Both the position numbers and the translations under genes were made by a program. Below the pieces are notes generated by a model. The model saw only the letters and a program-made list of their open reading frames with translations, did not search any database and was not told the origin of the DNA. A DNA stretch of 64,000 nt from JAWLGZ01 sp041690635 (GTDB lineage Bacteria; Pseudomonadota; Gammaproteobacteria; Thiohalomonadales; Thiohalomonadaceae), in the NCBI GenBank assembly GCA_041690635.1, contig JAWLGZ010000004.1, positions 434,001 to 498,000 on the forward strand, given 5' to 3'. This document shows, piece after piece, positions 1 through 8,683 of this stretch (position 1 is its first letter; the number at the start of each line of letters is the position of its first letter).

Positions 1-94
1 CGCCCGGCTTGGGGCGTGCGCAACCGGACTTCGACTTGTTGTTGTGGGCGCAGGCCGGCTCGTCCAGCAGCGCCGCAATCTCCTTCCGGTTCAT
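1..94 (-). CDS. nifE: NifE, nitrogenase cofactor scaffold subunit (5' end only)
   Basis: Only the first 31 codons lie in the window; the gene runs off the left edge. The peptide starts MNRKEIAALLDEPAC and continues with HNNKSKSGCARPKPG. This is the conserved N-terminus of NifE, including the Cys-x-x-Pro-Lys-Pro-Gly stretch. NifE pairs with NifN to form the scaffold on which the FeMo-cofactor precursor matures. The ATG at 94 has a GAAGG ribosome site about 8 nt upstream. An in-frame GTG five codons earlier is an alternative. No nif gene lies upstream: nifE is the first gene after its own sigma-54 promoter. The call rests on recalled family sequence over a short stretch. Confidence 0.85.
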   Translation of the reverse strand, partial: MNRKEIAALLDEPACAHNNKSKSGCARPKPG

Positions 95-128
95 CGGAAC
101 GCCCTTCACTCGGGTTTGCCATCTTCCG

Positions 129-144
129 AGCAACGGCCGTGCCA
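129..144 (-). promoter_or_regulatory. Sigma-54 (-24/-12) promoter of nifE
   Basis: Read on the minus strand the sequence is TGGCACGGCCGTTGCT, a perfect match to the RpoN consensus TGGCAC-N5-TTGCW. The GG and GC pairs are separated by exactly 10 bp. It ends 34 bp upstream of the nifE start codon, which puts transcription initiation near 118. Confidence 0.92.
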
Positions 145-187
145 GTGGTCAGATGATTGTTTTTCGGTAGGTTAGGGGGTGTGGGAG

Positions 188-203
188 TGTAGGGAACCCG
201 ACA
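188..203. promoter_or_regulatory. NifA upstream activator sequence
   Basis: TGT-AGGGAACCCG-ACA matches the NifA enhancer consensus TGT-N10-ACA. It is centred roughly 75-80 bp upstream of the predicted nifE start of transcription, a usual distance. It overlaps a 7-bp-stem hairpin (197-213, CCCGACA/TGTCGGG) lying just past the ybaK stop. That hairpin could act as a weak ybaK terminator, but no T-run follows it. Confidence 0.8.
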
Positions 204-232
204 ATTTGTCGGGTGGTCGATGATGGGAAAAC

Positions 233-700
233 TTATCGGGCGATGGTAAAGAGGATGGCCCGACAGAGCCGCGCCAGGTCCGCAGGTGCCAGTTCGATCT
301 CCAGCCCGCGCCGGCCGGCGGAGATGAAGATGGTGGGGAAGCCGGTGGCGCTGGCGTCGATGACCATCGGCAGCCGCCGCTTCTGCCCGAGGGGGCTGAT
401 CCCGCCCGCCACATAGCCGGTCGCCCGCTCCGCTGTGGCCACCGCCGCCATCTCGCACCGTTTCACGCCGAGGGCCTGCGCCAGCGCCTTCAGATCGAGC
501 TGGTGGGCGACCGGTACGAGCCCGACGGCCAGATCCCGCGGGCCGGTTGCGGCCACCAACGTCTTGAACACCCGCGCCGGATCGATGCCGAGCTTCTCCG
601 CCGCCTCCAGACCATAAGAGGCCGCCGCCGGGTCGTGGCGGTATTCATGCAGGGTGTACTGGATTTGCGCCCTCTTTGCTGCATTGATGGCCGGGGTCAT
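233..700 (-). CDS. ybaK: Cys-tRNA(Pro)/Cys-tRNA(Cys) deacylase, YbaK/EbsC family
   Basis: This 155-residue cytoplasmic editing enzyme hydrolyses mischarged Cys-tRNA(Pro). Length and layout match YbaK. The segment RVFKTLVA near residue 45 holds the conserved catalytic lysine. The glycine-rich GYVAGGISPLGQKR stretch (about 93-106) and the C-terminal FISAGRRGLEIELAP segment are typical of the family. It stands alone: nifE lies downstream behind its own sigma-54 promoter, and the PRTase-like gene at 764 is divergent, leaving a 63-bp gap for both upstream regions. The ATG at 700 has no strong ribosome site. Housekeeping in character and not expected to be nif-regulated. Confidence 0.92.
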   Translation of the reverse strand: MTPAINAAKRAQIQYTLHEYRHDPAAASYGLEAAEKLGIDPARVFKTLVAATGPRDLAVGLVPVAHQLDLKALAQALGVKRCEMAAVATAERATGYVAGGISPLGQKRRLPMVIDASATGFPTIFISAGRRGLEIELAPADLARLCRAILFTIAR

Positions 701-763
701 CGGTTTGTCTGCTATTGGTAAGTAAGGAGTTCACCTGGCAGGCAAGGGCTGCCGTCGCGGCGA

Positions 764-2491
764 ATGATCGTATACAGGGACGCCGGGCACGAGATCGAGG
801 TCCACCCACACCTCCGGGCGTGCGCGCACCGACTGCTCTCACTCTGCGGCACCGGCATCCCTGACCACGAACCGGCCGTGGAGCTCCTGCTCGATCTGGG
901 CGAACTGGAGTCGGGCATTATCGACGCCCTGCACCCCCGCCGGGACGGCATCTCGCCGCTGGCCGCCGACCTGCGGCGACTCGCCCTTGCCGCCGGACGC
1001 CTCTTCGTCCGCGCCTGGCTGCGGCAACCGGTGCGGCCCGGCGAGCGCTGCGCCATCGGTACCGCCTATACCCGGCTCATGCAGGCACCGCTGCCCGAGA
1101 GGGTGTACGCCCGCATTCCCGAGGGCTACGCCTATTATGCCCTCTATCCCGAGAGCTACGTGGCCGCCGCCGAACAGCTGGCCGCCGAACAGCCCCGCGG
1201 GCGGGCGGTCTGCATCGGCCTGCGCAGCATCGGCACCAGCCTGTCCGCGGTAGTGGCGGCCACACTCGCCAACCGCGGCTGGCACACCCGCCGTGACACG
1301 GTGCGGCCCCGCGGCGATCCCTTCGACCGCCGGCTGCAGCTCACCCCCACCCTGGAACGCGCCTGGCGCATCTGGTCGGATGCGACTTTTCTCATCATCG
1401 ATGAAGGGCCCGGCCTGAGCGGCTCGTCCTTCTGCGGCACTGCCGAATCGCTTCTGCGCCTCGGCATCCCCGAACAGCGGATTGTCATCCTCCCCTCCTC
1501 CCTCCCGCCCGGCGACGCGCTCACCTCGCCCGCTGCGCGCTACCGCTGGCCGCGCCACCGGAAGTATCACGTCCCGTTCGATCAGCTCTGGCTGGAGGAC
1601 GCCAACACTAGCCTGTTCGACGCACCGGTACGTGATCTCTCCGGCGGCAACTGGCGGCGACTACTCTACCGAAGCAGCGCAGACTGGCCCGCCGCCCAGC
1701 CCTACCACGAGCGGCGCAAATACCTGACGGAGGGACCGGCACCGCGGCTGTTCAAGTTTGTCGGGCTCGCCGGTTACGGACGCTCACGCCTGAAGCGGGC
1801 CGTTGCGCTCGGCGAGGCCGGCTTTACCCCGCCGGCACGGGCGCTGCGGCACGGCTTCCTGGTGACGGACTTTGTGCCGGGCACCCCACACGGGCGCCAA
1901 CGGGCCGGACGTCCCCTCCTGCACACCATCGCGCGCTATCTCGCCTATCTCGCACGCAACTGCCCCTCAAACCGGCCGCTGCCGTTGGACCAGAACCTCG
2001 CCATGATCCAAGCCAACGCGGGCGAACTGATCGGGGTGGGCGCCCGAGCGCTGCAGCGTTTGCAGGGGTACCGCACCCGCCTGCTCGACGCGCAGACCAC
2101 CGCCGTCGACGGGCGCATGCTTCCCCACGAATGGATCGCCGGCCCCGGCGGCTGGCTGAAGACCGACCATGTGGACCACCACGACGACCACTTCTTTCCC
2201 GCCTGCCAGGACATCGCCTGGGACGTGGCCGGCGCCTGCGTGGAGATGGAACTGGATGACGCTGCCTGCCGCTGGCTCGCCGAGGCGGTCGGCCGCTACG
2301 CACCGGATCCCGGTCTGCCTGCACGCCTGCCGTTCTACCGGGTCGCCTACGCCGCCTACCGGCTCGGCTATGCCACCCTCGCCGCGCGCAGCCTCACCGG
2401 CACTCCGGATTCGAAGCGTTTCGCCCGGCTGGCCCGCGCCTATCGGCGCGCCTTCGTTCGCACCTTGCACCAGGTACCGCCCGCACGATGA
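764..2491 (+). CDS. Phosphoribosyltransferase-like protein with kinase-like C-terminus
   Basis: This predicted cytoplasmic protein has 575 residues. Residues about 150-260 look like a type I PRTase fold. There is a GLRSIGTSLS loop, then FLIIDEGPGLSGSSF at about 211-225, which resembles the PRPP-binding loop (hydrophobic strand, D-E/D, G-x-x-G/S). Residues about 340-540 look like an aminoglycoside-phosphotransferase/kinase fold: GFLVTDFVPGTP, then DHVDHHDDHFFPACQDIAWD, where paired Asp and His residues could be the catalytic and metal-binding part. The next gene, a HAD phosphatase, overlaps its stop by 4 nt, so the two are co-translated. Similar PRTase/HAD pairings are known from stress-response (tellurite-type) operons. 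The substrate is unknown and the fold assignments come from motifs only. Confidence 0.6.
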   Translation: MIVYRDAGHEIEVHPHLRACAHRLLSLCGTGIPDHEPAVELLLDLGELESGIIDALHPRRDGISPLAADLRRLALAAGRLFVRAWLRQPVRPGERCAIGTAYTRLMQAPLPERVYARIPEGYAYYALYPESYVAAAEQLAAEQPRGRAVCIGLRSIGTSLSAVVAATLANRGWHTRRDTVRPRGDPFDRRLQLTPTLERAWRIWSDATFLIIDEGPGLSGSSFCGTAESLLRLGIPEQRIVILPSSLPPGDALTSPAARYRWPRHRKYHVPFDQLWLEDANTSLFDAPVRDLSGGNWRRLLYRSSADWPAAQPYHERRKYLTEGPAPRLFKFVGLAGYGRSRLKRAVALGEAGFTPPARALRHGFLVTDFVPGTPHGRQRAGRPLLHTIARYLAYLARNCPSNRPLPLDQNLAMIQANAGELIGVGARALQRLQGYRTRLLDAQTTAVDGRMLPHEWIAGPGGWLKTDHVDHHDDHFFPACQDIAWDVAGACVEMELDDAACRWLAEAVGRYAPDPGLPARLPFYRVAYAAYRLGYATLAARSLTGTPDSKRFARLARAYRRAFVRTLHQVPPAR

Positions 2492-2979
2492 CGCGGGCAC
2501 TCTCCACCATGCCGGTGCGTCTGATCATCTTCGATGCGGACGACACCCTTCGCCGCACCACGATTCCCGGCCAGCCCTGCCCCCACGCCCCGGGCGAATG
2601 GAAGCTTCTGCCCGGTGTCACCGAAAGGCTGCGAGCCCTCTACGCGGGGAACGACGGACTGGCTCTCGGCGTCGCCTCCAACCAGGACCACGTCGGCTAC
2701 GGCATCATTTCCGGCCAGGCCGCCTGCGACCTGTTGCGGGCGATGGTCGACGCCGCACTTGGGTCGGTCTCGCCGCCCACCGCCGTTACCTTCTGTCCAC
2801 ACCCCGTCGAGGCACGCTGCAACTGCCGCAAACCCGGCCCGGGCATGTTGCTGCGACTGATGGAGCACTTCGGTACCGAACCGCATCGGACCTTGATGGT
2901 CGGAAACGGCCGGGATGATCAAAAGGCGGCGGCCCGGGCGGGGGTGCGGTTCATGTGGGCGAATACCTTTTTTGCCTGA
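2488..2979 (+). CDS. HAD-superfamily phosphatase, GmhB/HisB-N-like
   Basis: The protein has 163 residues. HAD motif I is FDADDTLRRT (catalytic D-x-D near residues 15-17). Motif II is GVASNQDH, motif III lysine is in CRKPGPGML, and motif IV is GNGRDDQKAA. The CPHPVEARCNCRKP segment has the Cys/His spacing of the GmhB zinc loop, which points to a small phosphorylated sugar or histidinol-phosphate-like substrate. The ATGA overlap with the PRTase/kinase-like gene supports the start at 2488. ATG at 2509 (MPVRLIIF) is an alternative. The predicted role is to dephosphorylate the product of its partner, but this is inferred from the pairing alone. Confidence 0.8.
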   Translation: MTRALSTMPVRLIIFDADDTLRRTTIPGQPCPHAPGEWKLLPGVTERLRALYAGNDGLALGVASNQDHVGYGIISGQAACDLLRAMVDAALGSVSPPTAVTFCPHPVEARCNCRKPGPGMLLRLMEHFGTEPHRTLMVGNGRDDQKAAARAGVRFMWANTFFA

Positions 2980-3046
2980 ACGCCATTAAGCGGGATCGGT
3001 GTACATTAGGCCGAACAGGGACCACAAGAATAACGAGGCACATCGA

Positions 3047-5215
3047 ATGGAATGGCTTAAACACGGATTGCGCCACATCCTGGGCGCGCTTTATCAGGTG
3101 CAGGTCGAGGGGACGGAGCACCTGGAGCGGGTCGGCGACAAAGTGCTCATCGTCGCCAACCACACCTCCTTTCTCGATGCGGTGCTGCTGGCGGTGTTCC
3201 TGCCCGGACAGATCACCTTTGCGGTGAACACCTATGTGGCGCAGAACCCGCTGTTCAAGCCGTTCCTCGCGCTCACCCGCATCTTCCCGATGGACCCGAC
3301 CAACCCGCTCTCCATCAAGTCGCTCATCCGCCACCTGAACGGCGGTGCGCGGGTGGTGATCTTTCCCGAGGGGCGCATCACGGTCACCGGCGCGCTGATG
3401 AAGGTGTACGACGGACCGGGACTGGTGGCCGACAAGACCGGTGCCGAGGTGGTGCCGGTGCGTATCGACGGGGCGCAGTACACACCGTTCTCCCGTCTGC
3501 GCGGGCGGGTGCGTCTGCGCTGGTTCCCGCCGGTCACCCTCACCATCCTGCCACCGCGCAAACTGATTCCCCCACCCGAGTTCCACGGCCGCACCCGCCG
3601 CCGCGAGGCGGGCCGCCTGCTGGCCGACCTGATGACGGAGATGGTGTTCGAGACCTCGGACCACCGCCGCACCCTGTTCCAGGCGCTGCTCGACGCGCGC
3701 CGGGTCCACGGCGGACGCCACCGCATCGTCGAGGATATCGCCCGCCGGCCCATGACCTACAACCGGCTGGTGACCGCGGCCTTCGTGCTCGGCGATCGGC
3801 TCGCCGCCCGCAGCGAACCAGGCGAACGCATCGGCCTCCTGCTGCCGAACGCCAACGCCACGGTCACCACCTTCATGGCGCTTCAGGCCTACGGCCGGGT
3901 GCCGGCCATGCTCAACTACACGGTGGGTGCGGCCGGCATGCGATCGGCCTGCCGCACCGCGCAGATCCGCACCGTCATCTCTTCCCGCCGCTTCGTCGAA
4001 CAGGCGCGCCTCAGCGACACCGTGGAGCGGCTGACCGACCAGGTGGAGATGGTCTGGCTGGAGGATCTGGCCGCTGCTGCCACTGTCGGCGACAAGGCGC
4101 TCGGCTGGTTGCAGGCCCGCTTCGCCGGTGCCCTCTACGGCCGTACCGGCAACCCCGACCCGGACGCCCCCGCGGTGGTGCTGTTCACCTCCGGTTCCGA
4201 GGGGGAACCGAAGGGGGTGGTACTCTCCTCCGCCAACCTGCTCGCCAACCGCGAACAGATGGCGGCGCGGGTCGACTTCACCGCGCAGGACATCATCCTC
4301 AACGCCCTGCCGCTGTTCCATTCGTTCGGGCTCACCGCCGGCACACTGCTGCCGCTGCTCTCGGGGATGAAGACCTTCTTCTATCCGTCGCCGCTGCACT
4401 ACCGCATCGTCCCCGAAGTGGCTTACGACGTGAACGCCACCATCCTGTTCGGCACCAACACCTTCCTCGCCGGCTACGCCCGCTTCGCCCACCCCTACGA
4501 CTTCTACTCGGTGCGCTACGTCTTCGCCGGGGCGGAGAAGCTGGCGGAGGAGACGCGGCGGGTGTGGTCGGAGCGGTTCGGTGTGCGCATCTTCGAGGGG
4601 TACGGCGCGACCGAGACCAGCCCGGTGCTGGCGGTGAACACGCCGATGGAGAACCGGCCCGGCACCGTGGGCCGGCTGCTGCCGGGCATCGAACACCACC
4701 TGGAGCCGGTCCCCGGCGTGGCGATCGGCGGCCGGCTGCACGTGCGCGGCCCCAATGTGATGCTCGGCCACCTGCTGCCAGCCGAACCGGGCCGGCTGGT
4801 ACCGCCCGCCTCCAGTGCCGGGACCGGCTGGTACGACACCGGCGACATTGTGGACCTGGGTGAGGAGGGCTACGTGCGTATCCTCGGCCGCGCCAAGCGG
4901 TTCGCCAAGGTGGGCGGCGAGATGGTGTCGCTGACCGCGGTGGAAGAGCTGGCGGCGGCGGTCTGGCCCGGCATCCAGCACGCGGTGGTCACCCTGCCCG
5001 ATCCGCAGAAGGGGGAACAACTGGTGCTGGTCACCGAGAAGCCCGATGCTGCTCGGGCCGAACTGCTGGCCCACGCCCGCGCGAGCGGCATCGGCGAGTT
5101 GAGCGTCCCGAAACGGATCCTGCCGGTGAAAACGGTGCCGCTCCTCGGCACCGGCAAGGTGGACTACCCGGGCGTGCAGAAACTGGTGGAAGAACACGAG
5201 GAAGCGGCGGCATGA
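3047..5215 (+). CDS. aas: Bifunctional 2-acyl-GPE acyltransferase/acyl-ACP synthetase
   Basis: This 722-residue protein re-acylates lysophospholipids at the inner membrane, close to the length of E. coli Aas. The N-terminal PlsC-type domain has NHTSFLD (H-x4-D) and FPEGRIT. The C-terminal AMP-forming domain has VLFTSGSEGEPKGVVLS, GYGATETSP, GWYDTGD and the lysine loop FAKVGGEMVSL. The ATG at 3047 is preceded by GAGG at 8 nt. A GTG at 2999 would add 16 residues that do not look conserved. lplT follows with a 4-nt overlap, so lysolipid flipping and re-acylation are encoded together, in the reverse of the E. coli lplT-aas order. Confidence 0.93.
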   Translation: MEWLKHGLRHILGALYQVQVEGTEHLERVGDKVLIVANHTSFLDAVLLAVFLPGQITFAVNTYVAQNPLFKPFLALTRIFPMDPTNPLSIKSLIRHLNGGARVVIFPEGRITVTGALMKVYDGPGLVADKTGAEVVPVRIDGAQYTPFSRLRGRVRLRWFPPVTLTILPPRKLIPPPEFHGRTRRREAGRLLADLMTEMVFETSDHRRTLFQALLDARRVHGGRHRIVEDIARRPMTYNRLVTAAFVLGDRLAARSEPGERIGLLLPNANATVTTFMALQAYGRVPAMLNYTVGAAGMRSACRTAQIRTVISSRRFVEQARLSDTVERLTDQVEMVWLEDLAAAATVGDKALGWLQARFAGALYGRTGNPDPDAPAVVLFTSGSEGEPKGVVLSSANLLANREQMAARVDFTAQDIILNALPLFHSFGLTAGTLLPLLSGMKTFFYPSPLHYRIVPEVAYDVNATILFGTNTFLAGYARFAHPYDFYSVRYVFAGAEKLAEETRRVWSERFGVRIFEGYGATETSPVLAVNTPMENRPGTVGRLLPGIEHHLEPVPGVAIGGRLHVRGPNVMLGHLLPAEPGRLVPPASSAGTGWYDTGDIVDLGEEGYVRILGRAKRFAKVGGEMVSLTAVEELAAAVWPGIQHAVVTLPDPQKGEQLVLVTEKPDAARAELLAHARASGIGELSVPKRILPVKTVPLLGTGKVDYPGVQKLVEEHEEAAA

Positions 5216-6399
5216 ACCGCCCGATAGGCATCCTGCTGGTTGCCCAGTTCCTGACCGCCTTCGCGGACAACGCGATCCTGTTCACCGCCTTCGCCATGAT
5301 CCTGCACGACACCTCGATCGGCGAGTGGTACAAACCGGCCCTGCAGGCATCGTTTCTGGTCGCCTTCGTGGTGCTGGCGCCGTGGGTGGGACGGTTCGCC
5401 GACAGCCGGAGCAAGGCCTCGGTGCTGGCGGTGGGCAACGGCCTCAAGGCGTTCGGCACCGGGCTGTTCCTGTTCGGCATCGAGCCGCTCGCCGCCTATG
5501 CGGTGATCGGCATCGGTGCGGCGGTCTACGGCCCGGCCAAGTACGGCATCCTGCCGGAACTGGTGGGCCACGAACGGCTGGTGAAGGCGAACGGCTGGGT
5601 GGAGGGCTCCACCATCGTCGCCATCGTACTCGGCGCAGTGGTCGGGGCGCAGGTGGCCGATTTCTCGACTGGCTGGGCGCTGGCGATGATCGGTAGCGCC
5701 TATCTGGTCTCGCTATTGGCCGCTTTGTTCATCCCGCGGATTGTTCCGCCGGCCCGCGAACGCGGCCCCGCCCTGCCCGACTTCCTGCACATGATGCGCG
5801 GCTTCTTCACCACCGCCCGCGCCCGCTTCTCCATGCTCGGCGCCGCCATCTTCTGGGCCGCCGCGGTGGTGTTGCGGGTGATGCTGGTGGCGTGGGCGCC
5901 GGCGGTGCTGCTGACCGCCACCACCTCCGAGATCGCCAACCTGACGGTCTTCATCGCCGCCGGGATTGCGGTGGGTTCGCTGGTGGTGCCCTGGCTGGTG
6001 CCGATCGAGCGGCTGCGCCGGGCGCGCCTTGCCGCCTACGTGATGGGGGCGATGATCATCACGCTCGGTTTCGTGGAGGATGCGACACTGGCGAAGGGGG
6101 TGCTGGCACTCATCGGCATGGCCGGCGGCATCTTCGTGGTACCCATCAACGCGGCGCTGCAGGAGATCGGCCACCGCACCATCGGTTCCGGCGGCGCGGT
6201 GGCGATCCAGAACTTCTTCGAGAACCTGGCGATGCTGGCGGGCACCGGTCTCTACACTCTGGCCCTTAGCGGCGGCGCCGACCCGGTCGCGTCGATCTAC
6301 GTGCTGGGCATCCTCGTCATCACCGCCACCACCATCGTCGCCTGGCACCTGCCGAAGGAGCCCGAACCCTGGCCGCTCCCCGAACCCAAGTCGATGTAG
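5212..6399 (+). CDS. lplT: Lysophospholipid transporter LplT (MFS)
   Basis: The protein has 395 residues and about 12 hydrophobic segments, as in major facilitator proteins. It starts RPIGILLVAQFLTAFADNAI, matching the LplT N-terminus. Conserved family features include GRFADSRSKASVL in the first cytoplasmic loop and YGPAKYGILPELV near residue 105. It flips lysophosphatidylethanolamine from the outer to the inner leaflet of the cytoplasmic membrane, feeding Aas. The start codon overlaps the aas stop (ATGA). The TAG stop lies inside the GTAGG of a palindromic repeat. Confidence 0.93.
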   Translation: MNRPIGILLVAQFLTAFADNAILFTAFAMILHDTSIGEWYKPALQASFLVAFVVLAPWVGRFADSRSKASVLAVGNGLKAFGTGLFLFGIEPLAAYAVIGIGAAVYGPAKYGILPELVGHERLVKANGWVEGSTIVAIVLGAVVGAQVADFSTGWALAMIGSAYLVSLLAALFIPRIVPPARERGPALPDFLHMMRGFFTTARARFSMLGAAIFWAAAVVLRVMLVAWAPAVLLTATTSEIANLTVFIAAGIAVGSLVVPWLVPIERLRRARLAAYVMGAMIITLGFVEDATLAKGVLALIGMAGGIFVVPINAALQEIGHRTIGSGGAVAIQNFFENLAMLAGTGLYTLALSGGADPVASIYVLGILVITATTIVAWHLPKEPEPWPLPEPKSM

Positions 6400-6427
6400 G
6401 GCGCGGATTAGCGAAGCGTAATCCGCC
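6396..6427. repeat. GTAGG-type palindromic repeat (short form)
   Basis: GTAGGGC is followed by CGGATTA-GCGAAGCG-TAATCCG, a 7-bp stem. It resembles extragenic palindromes common in gammaproteobacteria. The lplT stop codon is embedded in it, and it lies between convergent lplT and galU. Confidence 0.6.
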
Positions 6428-6438
6428 AAAGCATCCGT

Positions 6439-7335
6439 TCAGCGACAGAGGGAGTCGAGATAGGCGCGGAAATCCTCGGCCAGTTCCGGGTGCTTGAGGG
6501 CGTATTCGACGGTCGCTTCCAGGTAGCCCAGCTTGCAGCCGCAGTCGTAGCGCTTGCCGCGGAAGCGGTAAGCCAGCACCTGCTCGTCACTGATGAGCGC
6601 CTGAATGGCGTCGGTGAGCTGTATTTCGCCGCCAGAGCCGCGTCCGGTCTGCTCCAGCCGTTCGAAGATACGGGGCGTCAGAATGTAACGGCCGACCACG
6701 CCAAGGGTGGACGGGGCCACATCGGGGGCCGGTTTCTCGACGATGCGCTCGACCCGCGAAACGCCGTCATCCATCTCGGTCGCCTTGACGATGCCGTACT
6801 GGTCGGTCCTCTCCGGCTCTACATCCTCCACGCCGAGAATGCTGCAGTTGTAGTATTCGAACCGCTCGGCCATTTGGGTCAGGCAGCCGCCCTGCTCGCC
6901 GCCGTCAATCAGATCGTCCGCGAGCACCACCGCAAATGGTTCGTCACCGACGACCGGCCGGGCGCAGAGTACCGCGTGTCCGAGACCCAGCGCCTCGGCC
7001 TGGCGGATGTAGATGCAGGTGACGTAATCCGGCAGGATGCCGCGCACCAGTTCCAGCAAGGTGTCCTTGCCGCGCAGCTCGAGCTCCTGCTCCAGTTCGT
7101 AGGCCTTGTCGAAGTGGTCCGGGATGGAGCGCTTGTTCCGGCCGGTGATGAAGATCATCTCGGTCATGCCCGCGGCCACCGCCTCCTCCACCGCATACTG
7201 GATCAGCGGCTTGTCGACCACGGGAAGCATCTCTTTCGGATTTGCCTTCGTCGCAGGCAGGAAACGGGTACCGAGCCCCGCCACGGGGAATATCGCCTTC
7301 CGGATCTTGGCCATCGCAAACCCTTTCTTTTTCAT
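6439..7335 (-). CDS. galU: UTP-glucose-1-phosphate uridylyltransferase
   Basis: The protein makes UDP-glucose from glucose-1-phosphate and UTP and has the usual length of about 298 residues. The nucleotidyltransferase signature FPVAGLGTRFLPATKANPKE lies at about 16-35. VLADDLIDGG and the GRYILTP segment are typical of GalU. The ATG at 7335 has GAGG at 6 nt. A second ATG at 7314 (MAKIRKAIF) also has a possible site and fits many homologues. With the UDP-glucuronate 4-epimerase-like gene next to it on the same strand, it supplies nucleotide sugars to the surface-glycan loci of this window. Confidence 0.94.
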   Translation of the reverse strand: MKKKGFAMAKIRKAIFPVAGLGTRFLPATKANPKEMLPVVDKPLIQYAVEEAVAAGMTEMIFITGRNKRSIPDHFDKAYELEQELELRGKDTLLELVRGILPDYVTCIYIRQAEALGLGHAVLCARPVVGDEPFAVVLADDLIDGGEQGGCLTQMAERFEYYNCSILGVEDVEPERTDQYGIVKATEMDDGVSRVERIVEKPAPDVAPSTLGVVGRYILTPRIFERLEQTGRGSGGEIQLTDAIQALISDEQVLAYRFRGKRYDCGCKLGYLEATVEYALKHPELAEDFRAYLDSLCR

Positions 7336-7405
7336 TCTTTACCTCAAGTAGGGATAAAGCGTAGACGATTCAAGCCGGCTGCCGGCCCCCGAAGCGGGAA
7401 GCCCC

Positions 7406-7479
7406 GTAGGATGGGTTGAGCGGAGCGATACCCATCGGAACCGCGCGATTCTGATGGATATCGTCACTCAACCCATCCT
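7406..7479. repeat. GTAGG palindromic repeat, copy A
   Basis: It starts GTAGGATGGGTTGAGCGGAG and GCGATACCCATC, and ends with TCACTCAACCCATCC, forming a long imperfect hairpin. It closely matches copies at 8599 and 10719 and lies between the stop of the epimerase gene and the galU start. Confidence 0.8.
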
Positions 7480-7482
7480 TCA

Positions 7483-8490
7483 TCAGAGGTTGTGGTACGC
7501 CTTGTACCAGTCGACGAAGCGGCCAATGCCGACATCCAGCGGTGTGGCCGGCTTGAAGTCCACATCCCGGATCAGGTCGTCCACGTCGGCGTAAGTGGCC
7601 GGCACGTCGCCGGGCTGTATCTCCATCATGTTCATTTCCGCCTTCCGGCCCAGCTTCGCTTCGAGTATCTGGATGAGACTCATCAACTGTTCCGGACGGT
7701 TATTGCCGATGTTGTAGAGGCGGTAGGGGGCGTTGCTGGTGGACGGGTCCGGTCGATCGCCGGACCACTCCGGACTGGGCTCGGGGATGCGGTCGAGTAC
7801 ACGAATCACCCCCTCGACGATGTCGTCAATGTAGGTGAAGTCCCGCTGCATCTTGCCATGATTGAAGACGTTGATCGGCTTCCCTTCGAGAATGGCTCGG
7901 GTGAACAGAAAGAGCGCCATGTCCGGCCGGCCCCAAGGGCCGTAAACGGTGAAGAAACGCAGGCCGGTGGTCGGCACCCGGAACAGGTGCGAATAGGTGT
8001 GGGCCATCAGCTCGTTGGCCTTCTTGCTGGCGGCGTAGAGCGACACCGGGTGATCCACGTTGTCGTGCACCGAGAACGGCATGCGGGTATTGGAGCCGTA
8101 GACCGAGCTGGAGGAGGCGTAGACCAGGTGCTCCACCCCGTTGTGGCGACACCCCTCCAGGATGTTGGCAAACCCGACCAGGTTGGTGTCCACGTAGGCG
8201 TGGGGGTTCTCCAGCGAGTAGCGGACACCCGCCTGGGCCGCGAGATTGATCACCCGGTTGGGGCGGTGCTCGGCAAACACCCGCTCCATGGCGGCGCGGT
8301 CGGAGATATCCTCCCGCACGTCGGAGTAGCCGGGCCGGTCGGCGATGCGCGCCAGGCGCGCCAGCTTCAGGTTGGGGTCGTAGTAGTCATTGATGTTGTC
8401 GACGCCGACGACCTCGTCACCGCGTTCGAGAAGCCGCAGGGCGACCTGCGAACCGATGAAACCGGCCGCGCCGGTGATCAGGACTTTCAT
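7483..8490 (-). CDS. UDP-glucuronate 4-epimerase-like NAD-dependent epimerase
   Basis: This is a 335-residue extended SDR. The Rossmann motif GAAGFIGSQVA is at 7-17. The catalytic triad includes Ser in ASSSSVYG (about 126-133) and YAASKKAN (Tyr-x3-Lys, about 152-159). GVDNINDYYDPNLK after beta-2 and RFFTVYGPWGRPDMA are characteristic of UDP-glucuronate 4-epimerases, which make UDP-galacturonate. Substrate specificity is inferred from these family motifs. It could use UDP-glucuronate derived from GalU product, but no UDP-glucose dehydrogenase gene is visible here. Confidence 0.88.
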   Translation of the reverse strand: MKVLITGAAGFIGSQVALRLLERGDEVVGVDNINDYYDPNLKLARLARIADRPGYSDVREDISDRAAMERVFAEHRPNRVINLAAQAGVRYSLENPHAYVDTNLVGFANILEGCRHNGVEHLVYASSSSVYGSNTRMPFSVHDNVDHPVSLYAASKKANELMAHTYSHLFRVPTTGLRFFTVYGPWGRPDMALFLFTRAILEGKPINVFNHGKMQRDFTYIDDIVEGVIRVLDRIPEPSPEWSGDRPDPSTSNAPYRLYNIGNNRPEQLMSLIQILEAKLGRKAEMNMMEIQPGDVPATYADVDDLIRDVDFKPATPLDVGIGRFVDWYKAYHNL

Positions 8491-8598
8491 TGATTACTGT
8501 CCCCGGTTGAGTTCGGAAAATGGCGAAAAGATTACGGGCAATATCCGGCTGCCGCAAATCCGGCCGTAGGGCACAATCCTGTTGCGCCACAGTCACCT

Positions 8599-8677
8599 GT
8601 AGGATGGGTTGAGCGTAGCGATACCCATCGTTTACCGCGCGATTTGATGGGTATCGCTACCGCTCAACCCATCCTAC
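8599..8677. repeat. GTAGG palindromic repeat, copy B (most symmetric)
   Basis: GTAGGATGGGTTGAGCG opens it and CGCTCAACCCATCCTAC closes it, with nested GATACCCATC and GATGGGTATC. The arms are almost perfectly complementary. It sits just after the uvrB stop and could serve as a bidirectional terminator. Confidence 0.85.
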
Positions 8678-8683
8678 ATCTAA

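Noticed and set aside
2951..5197. Very long antisense frame opposite aas
   Set aside because: It is a by-product of the GC-rich codon pattern of aas. Its protein is His/Gly/Arg-rich without motifs.
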